Assembly: GCA_013002925.1 (NCBI GenBank)
Contig: JABDLQ010000138.1
Span: forward strand, 1 to 7,060
Direction: 5' to 3'
DNA: 7,060 nucleotides
From: Gammaproteobacteria bacterium
GTDB taxonomy: Bacteria; Pseudomonadota; Gammaproteobacteria; Steroidobacterales; SZUA-146
In this document: piece by piece, positions 1 to 5,797 of the stretch
Layout: each line of letters opens with the position of its first letter
How positions within the stretch are numbered: the stretch's first letter is position 1
Notes under the pieces: model-generated
Told to the model about the DNA's origin: nothing
Databases searched by the model: none
What the model saw: the letters and a program-made list of their open reading frames with translations, nothing else
Translations under genes and position numbers: made by a program

Positions 1-3
1 TAT

Positions 4-186
4 ATGGAACAGGAAACCCATTCAATCACCTGCCCGCACTGCTGGCAGATTCTTGAGATACTGATCGACCCAAGTGCCGGCGATCAGGAATACACCGAGG
101 ACTGCCAGGTCTGCTGCCACCCGATGCTGATTACAGTTCACTGTGACGGCCTGTCGCCAACCGACGTTACTGTTGAGCCCGAGTAG
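4..186 (+). CDS. CPXCG motif-containing cysteine-rich small protein
   Basis: This 60-residue acidic protein carries two cysteine pairs, C10-P-H-C13 near the N-terminus and C34-Q-V-C37 followed directly by C38, in the context EDCQVCC. This is the layout of the small CPXCG family, whose members are about 60 residues long in proteobacteria and have no settled biochemical role. The four-cysteine arrangement suggests a zinc ribbon, which is an inference. There is no signal peptide or membrane segment, so it is probably cytoplasmic. Only three bases precede the ATG, so no ribosome binding site can be judged, but the length fits the family and the start is likely correct. The next gene begins 36 bases downstream on the same strand, so co-transcription is possible. 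Confidence 0.85.
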   Translation: MEQETHSITCPHCWQILEILIDPSAGDQEYTEDCQVCCHPMLITVHCDGLSPTDVTVEPE

Positions 187-222
187 TGCCCAGGTAGAAT
201 CCGAGCAGAGACCCCACAAAAA

Positions 223-1014
223 ATGGCACAGGGCAATTTCATCAAACGGCTGCGACAAGGGTTACTGTTGTACATTCTGTTCATGGTGGCGCTCGGTACC
301 TGGGCGGCACGCGAGCGCTCCACCGACTGGGATAACACGTTACGAGTTGCCGTCTTTCCGATCAATGGTGACGGCTCGGAAACGGCGCACAACTACATCG
401 CCACACTCGATGCTTCTGCTTATGCATCGATTGAACAATTTTTTACTAAACAAATCCGAGTATATGGGCACATGCTGGACACACCAGTGCGTATCTACAT
501 GCGTGGTGTGCTGGATGAGCAACCGCCAACACCACCGACGCATCAGGCGGCACTCAAAGTCATGTATTGGAGTCTCAAGATGCGTTTTTGGGCCTGGCGC
601 ATGAACCGTCGCGATGAGCGTGCCATCCGGCCTGACATAAAAATTTTTGTGCGCTACTTCGATCCCCTGAACAACGCCAGGCTGGCACATTCCCTGGGAT
701 TGCAAAAAGGGTTGCTGGGAGTGGTCAATGCTTATGCATCGCGGCGATTGCGTGGTCGCAATCACGTTGTCATCGCCCACGAAATGATGCATACCCTGGG
801 GGCTACTGATAAATATGATGCACAGACCACGCTGCCGCTTCACCCGCATGGGTATGCAGCGCCCGCAGCCACCCCTCTGCATCCCCAGACACGGGCAGAA
901 ATCATGGGCGGTCGTATTCCCCTCAGCGCAACGGAAGCGCAAATTCCGTCCAGTCTGAAATACGTCGTTGTCGGAGAAGCGACGGCGCAGGAAATACGCT
1001 GGATAAGAGATTGA
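223..1014 (+). CDS. Membrane-anchored or exported metzincin-like zinc metalloprotease, uncharacterised
   Basis: I do not recognise this 263-residue protein as a named family. A basic N-terminus (K9, R10 and R12, in or just after KRLR) is followed by a hydrophobic stretch at about residues 13-28 (GLLLYILFMVALGTW), which suggests an anchor or signal peptide that puts the rest in the periplasm. Residues 186-190 are HEMMH, the zinc-binding HExxH, continuing TLGATDKY. This gives HExxHxxGxxD with H186, H190 and D196 as candidate zinc ligands and E187 as the catalytic base, and G193 at the usual turn. Residues 226-230 (EIMGG) look like a metzincin Met-turn. An Asp third ligand is known in snapalysin-type metzincins. 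Protease activity is an inference, and the substrate is unknown. The middle part (about 90-180) is basic and aromatic-rich. The upstream binding site is weak (GAGCAGAG, about 12 bases before the ATG), but the signal sequence fits this start. Confidence 0.72.
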   Translation: MAQGNFIKRLRQGLLLYILFMVALGTWAARERSTDWDNTLRVAVFPINGDGSETAHNYIATLDASAYASIEQFFTKQIRVYGHMLDTPVRIYMRGVLDEQPPTPPTHQAALKVMYWSLKMRFWAWRMNRRDERAIRPDIKIFVRYFDPLNNARLAHSLGLQKGLLGVVNAYASRRLRGRNHVVIAHEMMHTLGATDKYDAQTTLPLHPHGYAAPAATPLHPQTRAEIMGGRIPLSATEAQIPSSLKYVVVGEATAQEIRWIRD

Positions 1015-1259
1015 TGTGCTGACCCCGGATGGATCATGCCGGGTAAAACCAGTTTGGCTACAGTCAGTTGCACGGCCCAAAGCCAACCGCCCGGTTGCGC
1101 GCGACGTTGGTGTCTTTGTGCTTCGGTGGATCGTTCACTAACGCCCGGTACACCGAGCCACAAGTGCATAGCCGGGGCACGAATCCCCACGGTGCGTAGC
1201 GAATGAGTCATTGCTCAATGTGGGGGCCGACGATTACGGGTTGCAAGAGTGCAGGCACC
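1015..1259. other. Non-coding intergenic block rich in inverted repeats
   Basis: No credible gene lies between the metalloprotease stop and the B12 promoter. The block holds several potential hairpins. At 1024-1043, CCCGG pairs with CCGGG across an ATG-GAT-CAT centre; it has no following T-run, so it is not a normal intrinsic terminator, though it may end the upstream unit. At 1084-1097, CAACC and GGTTG flank GCCC. At 1114-1164 there is a longer bulged stem (listed separately). At 1174-1188, GGGG and CCCC enclose a 7-base loop, and this hairpin is flanked by the near-identical direct repeats TGCATAGC (1165-1172) and TGCGTAGC (1193-1200). At 1202-1212 there is an 11-base palindrome, AATGAGTCATT. 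At 1246-1283, AGAGTGC and GCACTCT form a 7-bp inverted repeat that reaches into the promoter. The function is unknown. Confidence 0.6.
1114..1164. repeat. Long imperfect inverted repeat (bulged stem)
   Basis: The left arm CTTTGTGCTTCGGTG (1114-1128) pairs with the right arm CACCGAGCCACAAG (1151-1164). I count 13 Watson-Crick pairs, interrupted by a single-base bulge at one of T1115-T1117, another at T1122 or T1123, and an extra C at 1158. The loop between the arms is 22 bases. The left arm also resembles an inverted copy of 1075-1086 (GCCCAAAGCCAA against the complement of TTGGTGTCTTTGTGC), so two alternative folds compete. This could be part of a dispersed intergenic repeat or a structured RNA. 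Neither can be settled from one copy. Confidence 0.5.
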
Positions 1260-1288
1260 TTGACATCGGCAGATGCGCACTCTACATT
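1260..1288 (+). promoter_or_regulatory. Sigma70-type promoter of the B12 operon
   Basis: A perfect -35 hexamer TTGACA (1260-1265) is followed by exactly 17 bases and TACATT (1283-1288), which matches four of six positions of the -10 consensus, including the key A at position 2 and the T at position 6. The expected transcription start is about 1294-1296, only a few bases before the first helix of the cobalamin riboswitch. That position independently supports the call, since the leader RNA would begin with the aptamer. The 7-bp inverted repeat AGAGTGC/GCACTCT has its right arm (1277-1283) between the hexamers and could be an operator, which is speculative. Confidence 0.7.
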
Positions 1289-1297
1289 CGATCGCGC

Positions 1298-1502
1298 ATC
1301 AGGTGAGCTTTGACCGCACGTCAAAGCGAACGGGAAGTCGGTGAGTTGCAAGCCAACAAGTCCGACGCTGCCCCCGCAACGGTAATCGAGAGATACCCGA
1401 ATTGGCGAGAAGGCCTCTTTTCGCAACCACTGCGCATAGCGCGGGAAGGTGATTCAGGTTTAAGCACAGCGCTTGACTCGAAAGCCCGGAGACCGGCCTG
1501 TT
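1298..1502 (+). promoter_or_regulatory. Cobalamin (adenosylcobalamin-class) riboswitch aptamer
   Basis: The conserved pieces of the cobalamin aptamer appear in order. CAGGT (1300-1304) is the 5' side of the closing helix. A GCTTTGA/TCAAAGC arm (1307-1313 with 1321-1327) matches the next helix. GGGAAGTCGGTG follows (1332-1343). The core GCTGCCCCCGCAACGGTAA is at 1367-1385 and CCACTG at 1427-1432. GGGAAGG follows at 1443-1449. The B12-box-like element AAGCCCGGAGACCGGCCTG (1482-1500) has a terminal CCTG that pairs back to CAGG. Together these are diagnostic. The element lies just upstream of a BtuB-type receptor, its best-known target. Binding of coenzyme B12 is expected to lower expression of the downstream genes. 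Confidence 0.95.
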
Positions 1503-1592
1503 GTGGTTGTTACGACTACGCGGCGGGCGTATCGGGCAGTTTATCTGCAGGCGTGTCCGCATTTTAAAAAACCTCAAACCCCGGGATCGAAC
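1503..1592 (+). promoter_or_regulatory. Riboswitch expression platform and btuB leader
   Basis: Immediately after the aptamer, GTGGT (1503-1507) pairs with ACTAC (1515-1519) to form a small hairpin at the position where cobalamin riboswitches present the loop that docks onto the aptamer. The GC-rich CGGCGGGCG follows. A possible hairpin with GCGG (1520-1523) and CCGC (1557-1560), containing GCAG/CTGC (1536-1539 with 1545-1548), is followed by ATTTTAAAAAA. This resembles a weak terminator, but the T-run is only four bases. Control could therefore be by hiding the btuB ribosome binding site, as in other proteobacterial btuB leaders, or by termination. The sequence does not decide between them. 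Confidence 0.55.
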
Positions 1593-3431
1593 TTGGCCAC
1601 TCCAACATCAGCCCCATGCCTGCTGCTTCTGCTGGCGGCTTGTGCACCCTGTATATATGCTACGGACACTGACACCGCACTGGAGCGCGTGATTGTAACC
1701 GCCTCGCGAGCGCCGGAACCTGCATCACGCCGCGCCGTCACAACAATTGTAATAGACCGTCAGCAAATCAAGCAGCAAAATGCCCGCGATCTGGCCGACC
1801 TGTTGCGCTTTCATGCAGGCCTGGACATCGGTCGCAACGGCGGTCCGGGGCAAGTCAGTTCGGTTTTCGTACGCGGGGCTGAAAGCAACCATGTGCTGGT
1901 GATGTTAGACGGAGTACGCATCAATCCCGGCACGATCGGGGTTCCCGCAATCCAGAATATCGACCCTGATATCGTAGACCGCGTGGAAATCGTAAAAGGG
2001 CCACGTTCAAGCCTGTACGGTTCGGACGCTATTGGCGCTGTGATCAATGTCATTACGCGTCGTGACACGGCGCCAAAACCCCCGACTTTTTCAATTGGGA
2101 CGGGCAGTTTCGATACATTCGACATTGCGGCACAGACCGGGTTTGGTACGTCGTCGGGTGGCGGCAATCTGGCGGTGTCGTGGCATGACACGACCGGCTT
2201 TGCCGCACGCACCGGTGCAGATGACAAACATGGGCACGACAACATCACTGTCAACGCCGCCGGGTGGCTGGCCGTTGATCAGCATCGTGCCGAAATCAAT
2301 GTCTGGCGCAGCACCGGTAACACCGAATACGCGAGTTTTTCGCTGGCACCGCTGGATCAGGATTTTATTAACCAAAGCATTGACGCAAAACTGACCTCAC
2401 GTTTTGGCAGCCGCTGGACCAGTGCCCTCAGCATCACCCATGGGCTGGACGACATTACCCAGAACCAGCCCTCTTTCGCGGGCAGTTTTGATTTTCTGAC
2501 GACCCGGCGCCTTGGCATCGACTGGCAAAACACAGTCGAACTTGCCGATGACAATCAGTGGGTGTTGGGACTGGCAGGCTATAACGAACAGGCGGAAGCT
2601 CTTTCTTTCGGATTGCCTGTCGACGAAAGCACTGCTGTAGCTGCAGCTTACAGCCAGTACAACATGCATAGTGACGCACTGGACGCATCGCTGGGAGCTC
2701 GTTACACAACTCACGACGATTTTGGTAGTGCACTGACCTGGCACCTGGATGTCGGTTACCGCGTGCTGCCAGCGGTGCAGATTCTGGCTGCAGCAGGCAC
2801 CGGCTTTCGGGCCCCGGACGCCACGGATCGCTTTGGCTTTGGTGGCAACCCCACCCTCAAACCTGAGGAGTCCACGACACTGGAACTGGGTCTGCGAGTG
2901 CGGATTAACGACCGGCATCGTGTCACCCTGCGCGCGTTTGATCAGAACATCGATAACCTGATCAACTATGTGGTCACCGATTTCATAACGTTCGCCGGTA
3001 TCAATCGCAACGTCGACAAAACGCGCACGACAGGAGTCGAAATGAGCCATGAATATCAGGGCGAATACATGCGCGTGCACACAGAGGCAATCGTTCAGCG
3101 ACCACGGGACGACACTTCGGGCGCAACCTTGCTAAGACGCGCAAAACGCTCGCTTACAACCAACATACTTTATCCTGTGCTTGATGGCACCGTGGGAGTC
3201 AGCTTGCTGGCCTCCGGCGCGCGCCCTGATATTGACTCAAACACATTTATGCGTGTGAATAATTCAGGTTATGTGCTCGCAAATTTGAGTTACAGTCGAC
3301 CACTGGCGCGCAACTGGATGGTACGAGCAAAAGTGGAGAACCTGCTCGACACCGACTATGTGACAGCGAATGGGTTCAATACGGCCGGGCGCAGCTATTT
3401 TGTCGGATTTTCCTGGCAACCACGGCGCTAA
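1593..3431 (+). CDS. btuB: TonB-dependent outer-membrane vitamin B12 receptor BtuB
   Basis: BtuB imports cobalamin across the outer membrane using energy from TonB-ExbBD. From the chosen TTG it has 612 residues, close to the 614 of the E. coli precursor. A hydrophobic run (about 10-23, LLLLLAACAPCIYA) ends in a plausible cleavage site. ERVIVTAS (31-38) is the TonB box. The plug follows at about 45-160, with QNGG-like RNGGPGQVSSVFVRG, HVLVMLDGVR and the motif KGPRSSLYGSDAIGAVINVI, all close to BtuB. The remainder is beta-barrel, including the FRAPDATD and NPTLKPEES motifs typical of the family. The last strand ends FVGFSW, followed by a tail QPRR. No ATG is available in frame upstream. TTG at 1593 has GGGA six bases before it and lies after the riboswitch, whereas the longer reading frame from 1473 would start inside the aptamer. 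The signal peptide lacks a basic n-region from this start, so the start is uncertain. Confidence 0.93.
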   Translation: MATPTSAPCLLLLLAACAPCIYATDTDTALERVIVTASRAPEPASRRAVTTIVIDRQQIKQQNARDLADLLRFHAGLDIGRNGGPGQVSSVFVRGAESNHVLVMLDGVRINPGTIGVPAIQNIDPDIVDRVEIVKGPRSSLYGSDAIGAVINVITRRDTAPKPPTFSIGTGSFDTFDIAAQTGFGTSSGGGNLAVSWHDTTGFAARTGADDKHGHDNITVNAAGWLAVDQHRAEINVWRSTGNTEYASFSLAPLDQDFINQSIDAKLTSRFGSRWTSALSITHGLDDITQNQPSFAGSFDFLTTRRLGIDWQNTVELADDNQWVLGLAGYNEQAEALSFGLPVDESTAVAAAYSQYNMHSDALDASLGARYTTHDDFGSALTWHLDVGYRVLPAVQILAAAGTGFRAPDATDRFGFGGNPTLKPEESTTLELGLRVRINDRHRVTLRAFDQNIDNLINYVVTDFITFAGINRNVDKTRTTGVEMSHEYQGEYMRVHTEAIVQRPRDDTSGATLLRRAKRSLTTNILYPVLDGTVGVSLLASGARPDIDSNTFMRVNNSGYVLANLSYSRPLARNWMVRAKVENLLDTDYVTANGFNTAGRSYFVGFSWQPRR

Positions 3432-3476
3432 CCGTCCGTTGACATCAACACGTTTGAATTAGCAGGGAGTAAGGTC

Positions 3477-4025
3477 ATGGGCCACCGACTAAGCAAAATC
3501 TATACCCGTACAGGGGACAGCGGCAGCACCGGTCTGGGTGACGGCAGCCGCGTGGACAAGGACAGCCACCGTGTCGAAGCCTATGGGTCAGTGGACGAAC
3601 TCAACAGCGCCGTGGGCTGTATTCTGGCAACCCCGAATGTGCCTGAAACTATTGCCGCGCACCTGCTGGAAATCCAGCATGATCTTTTTGATCTTGGCGG
3701 TGAACTGTGTATTCCTGGCCAGGAGCTGATCAGCGCCGACTATGTTTCCCGCCTGGAAAACTGGCTTGATGAACTCAACGATGATCTGCCACCCCTCAAG
3801 GAATTCATTTTGCCCGGCGGCGGGCCCGGTGCCGCAGCTTGTCATCTTGCGCGTACTATTTGCCGCCGCGCCGAGCGCCGTGTCTGGACACTTGCCCGGC
3901 ATGAGGCAGTAGTGGAAGCAACCCCGAAATATCTGAACCGTTTATCGGACTTGCTGTTTGTTATTGCGCGGGTGCTGGCACGGTGTGAGGATGGCGCGGA
4001 AGTGCATTGGAAACGCAAGTCCTGA
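3477..4025 (+). CDS. pduO: PduO-type ATP:cob(I)alamin adenosyltransferase
   Basis: This enzyme transfers the adenosyl group of ATP to reduced cob(I)alamin, making coenzyme B12 in the cytoplasm. The 182 residues match the PduO/MMAB family, not the CobA/BtuR type. The N-terminal ATP loop TRTGDSGSTGLGDG is at 10-23, followed by VDELNSAVG (39-47). ILPGGGPGAAACHLAR is at 111-126, the arginine-rich helix RTICRRAERR at 126-135, and LNRLSDLLFVIAR at 153-165. The family is normally a helical-bundle trimer. The ATG is preceded by AGGGAGTAAGG (3464-3474), a good ribosome binding site. It begins 45 bases after btuB on the same strand, with no terminator between, so it is probably in the same riboswitch-controlled operon. 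The product of this gene is the riboswitch ligand, which suggests a negative feedback loop. Confidence 0.95.
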   Translation: MGHRLSKIYTRTGDSGSTGLGDGSRVDKDSHRVEAYGSVDELNSAVGCILATPNVPETIAAHLLEIQHDLFDLGGELCIPGQELISADYVSRLENWLDELNDDLPPLKEFILPGGGPGAAACHLARTICRRAERRVWTLARHEAVVEATPKYLNRLSDLLFVIARVLARCEDGAEVHWKRKS

Positions 4026-4158
4026 TTGCGCGCAAGCAGCCGATCCCTGCACAACGGGGGATTGCACACCTGATACGCCACGGCATCATAACAGCACTGC
4101 AGATGTTAATGGCGTGATGACTTTGCCATAGTGCGAATCTTTGACCGTCGCCCGGCAG
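4026..4158. other. Convergent intergenic region between the B12 operon and ampDE
   Basis: Two transcription units end here facing each other. ATCCC (4043-4047) and GGGAT (4058-4062) form a short hairpin. ACGCCA (4075-4080) and TGGCGT (4111-4116) form an outer stem that encloses CATC/GATG. Neither is followed by a T-run on either strand, so I do not call an intrinsic terminator. Bidirectional or Rho-dependent ending is possible. Confidence 0.4.
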
Positions 4159-5064
4159 TTATATTGCAGCGCCGGCAATAGTTAACAACGCAATCACGAC
4201 CAGCCAGACGACCATCGATCGCTTGATGAGTTGCAGCGATCCCAGAGCGCCTGCAACCGCGCTTTCACTCATTGAACTCCGGGTCTCAAGGTCAAGCGCA
4301 CCGCAACCTGCGTGTGCGATGATGTCCTCGTTGACCTCAAAGAAATGCTCCGCACATTCTGCGTAATATTCTTTCCAGGCGGTGGTGGCGGGTTCAAAGC
4401 TCCCCGCCAGTGCAAAACTCATGGCCGCCAGTCGTGATGGCAGCCAGGACAGTACCCCGTGGACATTATGGACCGCCTGCATAAACGGCGCCTCCGGCGC
4501 ACCCGACTCTTCCTGTCTCTGACTTTCATAGTGCGCGCGCCTGCGCATCAGGTCCGTCACTCTGAATAGCCACGCACCCACCGGGCCCAGCAGCACAAAC
4601 CAAAGAATCACCCCGAATGTGCGGTTACTGGACTGAATAAAAACAGCCGATGCCACGGCATGCCCAAGTTTCGACAGTTCAGATGGCGGTTCAAACTCCA
4701 GTAATTCTTTTGCCACCCGGTTTATCGTCAGTTCATCGCCACGCGCTGCGGCAGCAGCAAACTCATCCACTTCGGACGCCAGATCCCGCGGTCCAAATGA
4801 GAAGAACAGCACGACGACAGACAACACCAGTGTCATCAAACCGCCGATGCGATCGTCCGCCCACCAGGCCAAAGCCAGAACCGGCAGCACCGGCAAAATA
4901 ACAAGAGCCACGGTGACCAGATGGGCACGGATTCCGTGACCATCCCCGATCCACGTGAGTCCTTTGTCAAACAGGCCGTCAAGCCAGCGCATTTCGCGCA
5001 AATCGAACAAACTGGTCGAGACTTTTTCCAGGAATAGCCCCAGCAGTAGTGCAATGAGTTTCAT
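4159..5064 (-). CDS. ampE: AmpE, inner-membrane modulator of beta-lactamase signalling
   Basis: AmpE is an inner-membrane protein encoded with AmpD and linked to sensing of cell-wall breakdown products and AmpC beta-lactamase control. Its biochemical activity is not established. The 301 residues are slightly longer than the E. coli protein (284). Hydrophobic segments are at about 47-68, 73-90, 150-167 and 284-301, with a shorter one at the N-terminus (1-12). Family-like motifs include GPRDLASEVDEF (91-102), AVFIQSSNRTFGVILWF (140-156), GPVGAWLFR (160-168) and LSWLPSRLAAMSFALAGSF (205-223). The large soluble stretch between 170 and 280 carries the WLPSRL motif. The ATG lies 49 bases after the ampD stop, with AAGGAAA about 11 bases upstream, which supports an ampDE operon. 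The context with ampD makes the identification firm. Confidence 0.9.
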   Translation of the reverse strand: MKLIALLLGLFLEKVSTSLFDLREMRWLDGLFDKGLTWIGDGHGIRAHLVTVALVILPVLPVLALAWWADDRIGGLMTLVLSVVVLFFSFGPRDLASEVDEFAAAAARGDELTINRVAKELLEFEPPSELSKLGHAVASAVFIQSSNRTFGVILWFVLLGPVGAWLFRVTDLMRRRAHYESQRQEESGAPEAPFMQAVHNVHGVLSWLPSRLAAMSFALAGSFEPATTAWKEYYAECAEHFFEVNEDIIAHAGCGALDLETRSSMSESAVAGALGSLQLIKRSMVVWLVVIALLTIAGAAI

Positions 5065-5113
5065 TAAGGCAGTTTCCTTCTTCCCAGTATAGGCATCACG
5101 TTGCAGATCGCCA

Positions 5114-5680
5114 TCAGGCTAACGTATTTACGTTAATCAGACGCCGAAAACGATCCCAGTTAAACCCGGTGCCCGGATCTGTTTTTCGTCCCGGCGCAAT
5201 GTCACTGTGCCCAACAATCGGACAGCTGTGCAGTGAGTTGTAAGTACGCTGCAACGTCGACACTAACTCCGCCAGTTGCCAGTACTGGACCGAGCGAAAC
5301 AAACTCTCATCGGTGCCTTCCAGTTCGATACCGATGGAAAAATCATTGCACGCTTCCCGGCCTGCGAAATATGAGACACCTGCGTGCCAGGCGCGCCGAT
5401 GAAACGGTACATACTGCGTAATGTGCCCATTACGACTGATCAGCGCATGCGCCGACACCTGCAGATCCTGGATTTGTGCGAAATACTCATGTGCGGTGGC
5501 ATCGAGCCGATTTTGAAAAAAGTCGCTGATCCAGGGCCCCCCATAATCGCCGGGCGGCAAACTGATGCTATGCACCACGATCAGTTCAGGCTCCACACCG
5601 ACCGGCCTGTCATCGCAATTTGGTGAAGGTGTCCGCACTGCACCGTCCAGCCAACCGGTCGAAGAATCAATAGTCATCAT
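5114..5680 (-). CDS. ampD: AmpD, 1,6-anhydro-N-acetylmuramyl-L-alanine amidase
   Basis: AmpD is a cytoplasmic zinc amidase that cuts the bond between anhydroMurNAc and L-alanine in recycled muropeptides. This lowers the level of the AmpR inducer. The 188 residues fit the usual length. The opening WLDGAVRTPSPNCDDRP (10-26) is typical of AmpD. Zinc ligands H37 (in VVHSISLPPG), H158 (GHSDIAPGRKTDPG) and D168 are all present, as are E119 and K166, which correspond to the E116 and K162 of the Citrobacter enzyme. HRRAWHAG (94-101) is also conserved. There is no signal peptide, which separates it from periplasmic AmpDh2/AmpDh3-type amidases. Two ATGs stand side by side (5680 and 5677), and neither has a good ribosome binding site. 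It is probably transcribed with ampE. Confidence 0.96.
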   Translation of the reverse strand: MMTIDSSTGWLDGAVRTPSPNCDDRPVGVEPELIVVHSISLPPGDYGGPWISDFFQNRLDATAHEYFAQIQDLQVSAHALISRNGHITQYVPFHRRAWHAGVSYFAGREACNDFSIGIELEGTDESLFRSVQYWQLAELVSTLQRTYNSLHSCPIVGHSDIAPGRKTDPGTGFNWDRFRRLINVNTLA

Positions 5681-5684
5681 TGCA

Positions 5685-5697
5685 GGGAATTATTCCC
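5685..5697. repeat. 13-base palindrome in the ampD leader
   Basis: GGGAATTATTCCC is a perfect inverted repeat of six bases around a single central base. It lies four bases before the ampD ATG and downstream of the candidate TATAAT, so it occupies the ribosome-binding region. It could be an operator or a small RNA hairpin (GGGA/TCCC with a 5-base loop). It may also be coincidence. Confidence 0.4.
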
Positions 5698-5714
5698 ATT
5701 GCTGTAAAACCACG

Positions 5715-5720
5715 ATTATA
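5715..5720 (-). promoter_or_regulatory. Candidate -10 element for ampDE
   Basis: Read on the minus strand, 5720-5715 is a perfect TATAAT, placed so that transcription would start about 28 bases before the ampD ATG. No good -35 hexamer is found 16-18 bases further upstream (CCAGTG at 17 bases is a poor match), so an activator or an extended contact would be needed, or the hexamer is chance. Confidence 0.4.
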
Positions 5721-5797
5721 CCCCCGTTATTTGATGACACTGGTCGAAATTTTGCGCATTGTTGCGCTTTGGTGGCCAAAACCCGAGAATTCAATGC

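Noticed and set aside
417..741. 13-base direct repeat TGCTTATGCATCG at 417-429 and 729-741
   Set aside because: Both copies lie in frame in the metalloprotease and encode the same short Ala-Tyr-Ala-Ser run. There is no larger duplicated unit, so I treat it as coincidence.
1172..1192. GGGG-CACGAAT-CCCC as a tRNA T-arm
   Set aside because: The 7-base loop resembles TTCGAAT, but the two invariant T positions are C and A. No matching acceptor, D or anticodon arms are found at the right distance on either strand.
1075..1200. Integron attC site
   Set aside because: The bulged stem is suggestive, but I find no paired RYYYAAC and GTTRRRY core sites at its ends, and no cassette-like organisation around it.
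840..1211. Open frame of 123 codons on the minus strand, covering the intergenic block and the 3' end of the metalloprotease
   Set aside because: It overlaps the metalloprotease coding region in antisense, shows no domain I can recognise, and half of it lies in the hairpin-rich non-coding stretch. It is more likely a chance open frame.
1473..1592. N-terminal extension of BtuB from a TTG inside the riboswitch
   Set aside because: It would encode a basic, non-signal-like segment from the conserved aptamer and expression platform. The riboswitch explains the sequence conservation better.
1616..1675. ATG at 1616 as the start of btuB
   Set aside because: It is in another frame and reaches a stop after 18 codons, before the TonB box. 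It would only work with a frameshift.
3439..3467. Separate promoter for the adenosyltransferase (TTGACA at 3439-3444)
   Set aside because: The -35 hexamer is perfect, but no acceptable -10 lies 15-19 bases downstream; that position is occupied by the ribosome binding site.
4040..4120. Intrinsic terminators for the two convergent units
   Set aside because: Stems can be drawn, but none is followed by a T-run on either strand.
4159..5064. AmpE gene as a cobalamin biosynthesis gene (CbiB/CobD-like) belonging to the neighbouring B12 operon
   Set aside because: It is on the opposite strand, directly behind ampD, and carries AmpE-type motifs (GPRDL, WLPSRL). Its nearness to the B12 genes is convergent and probably incidental.
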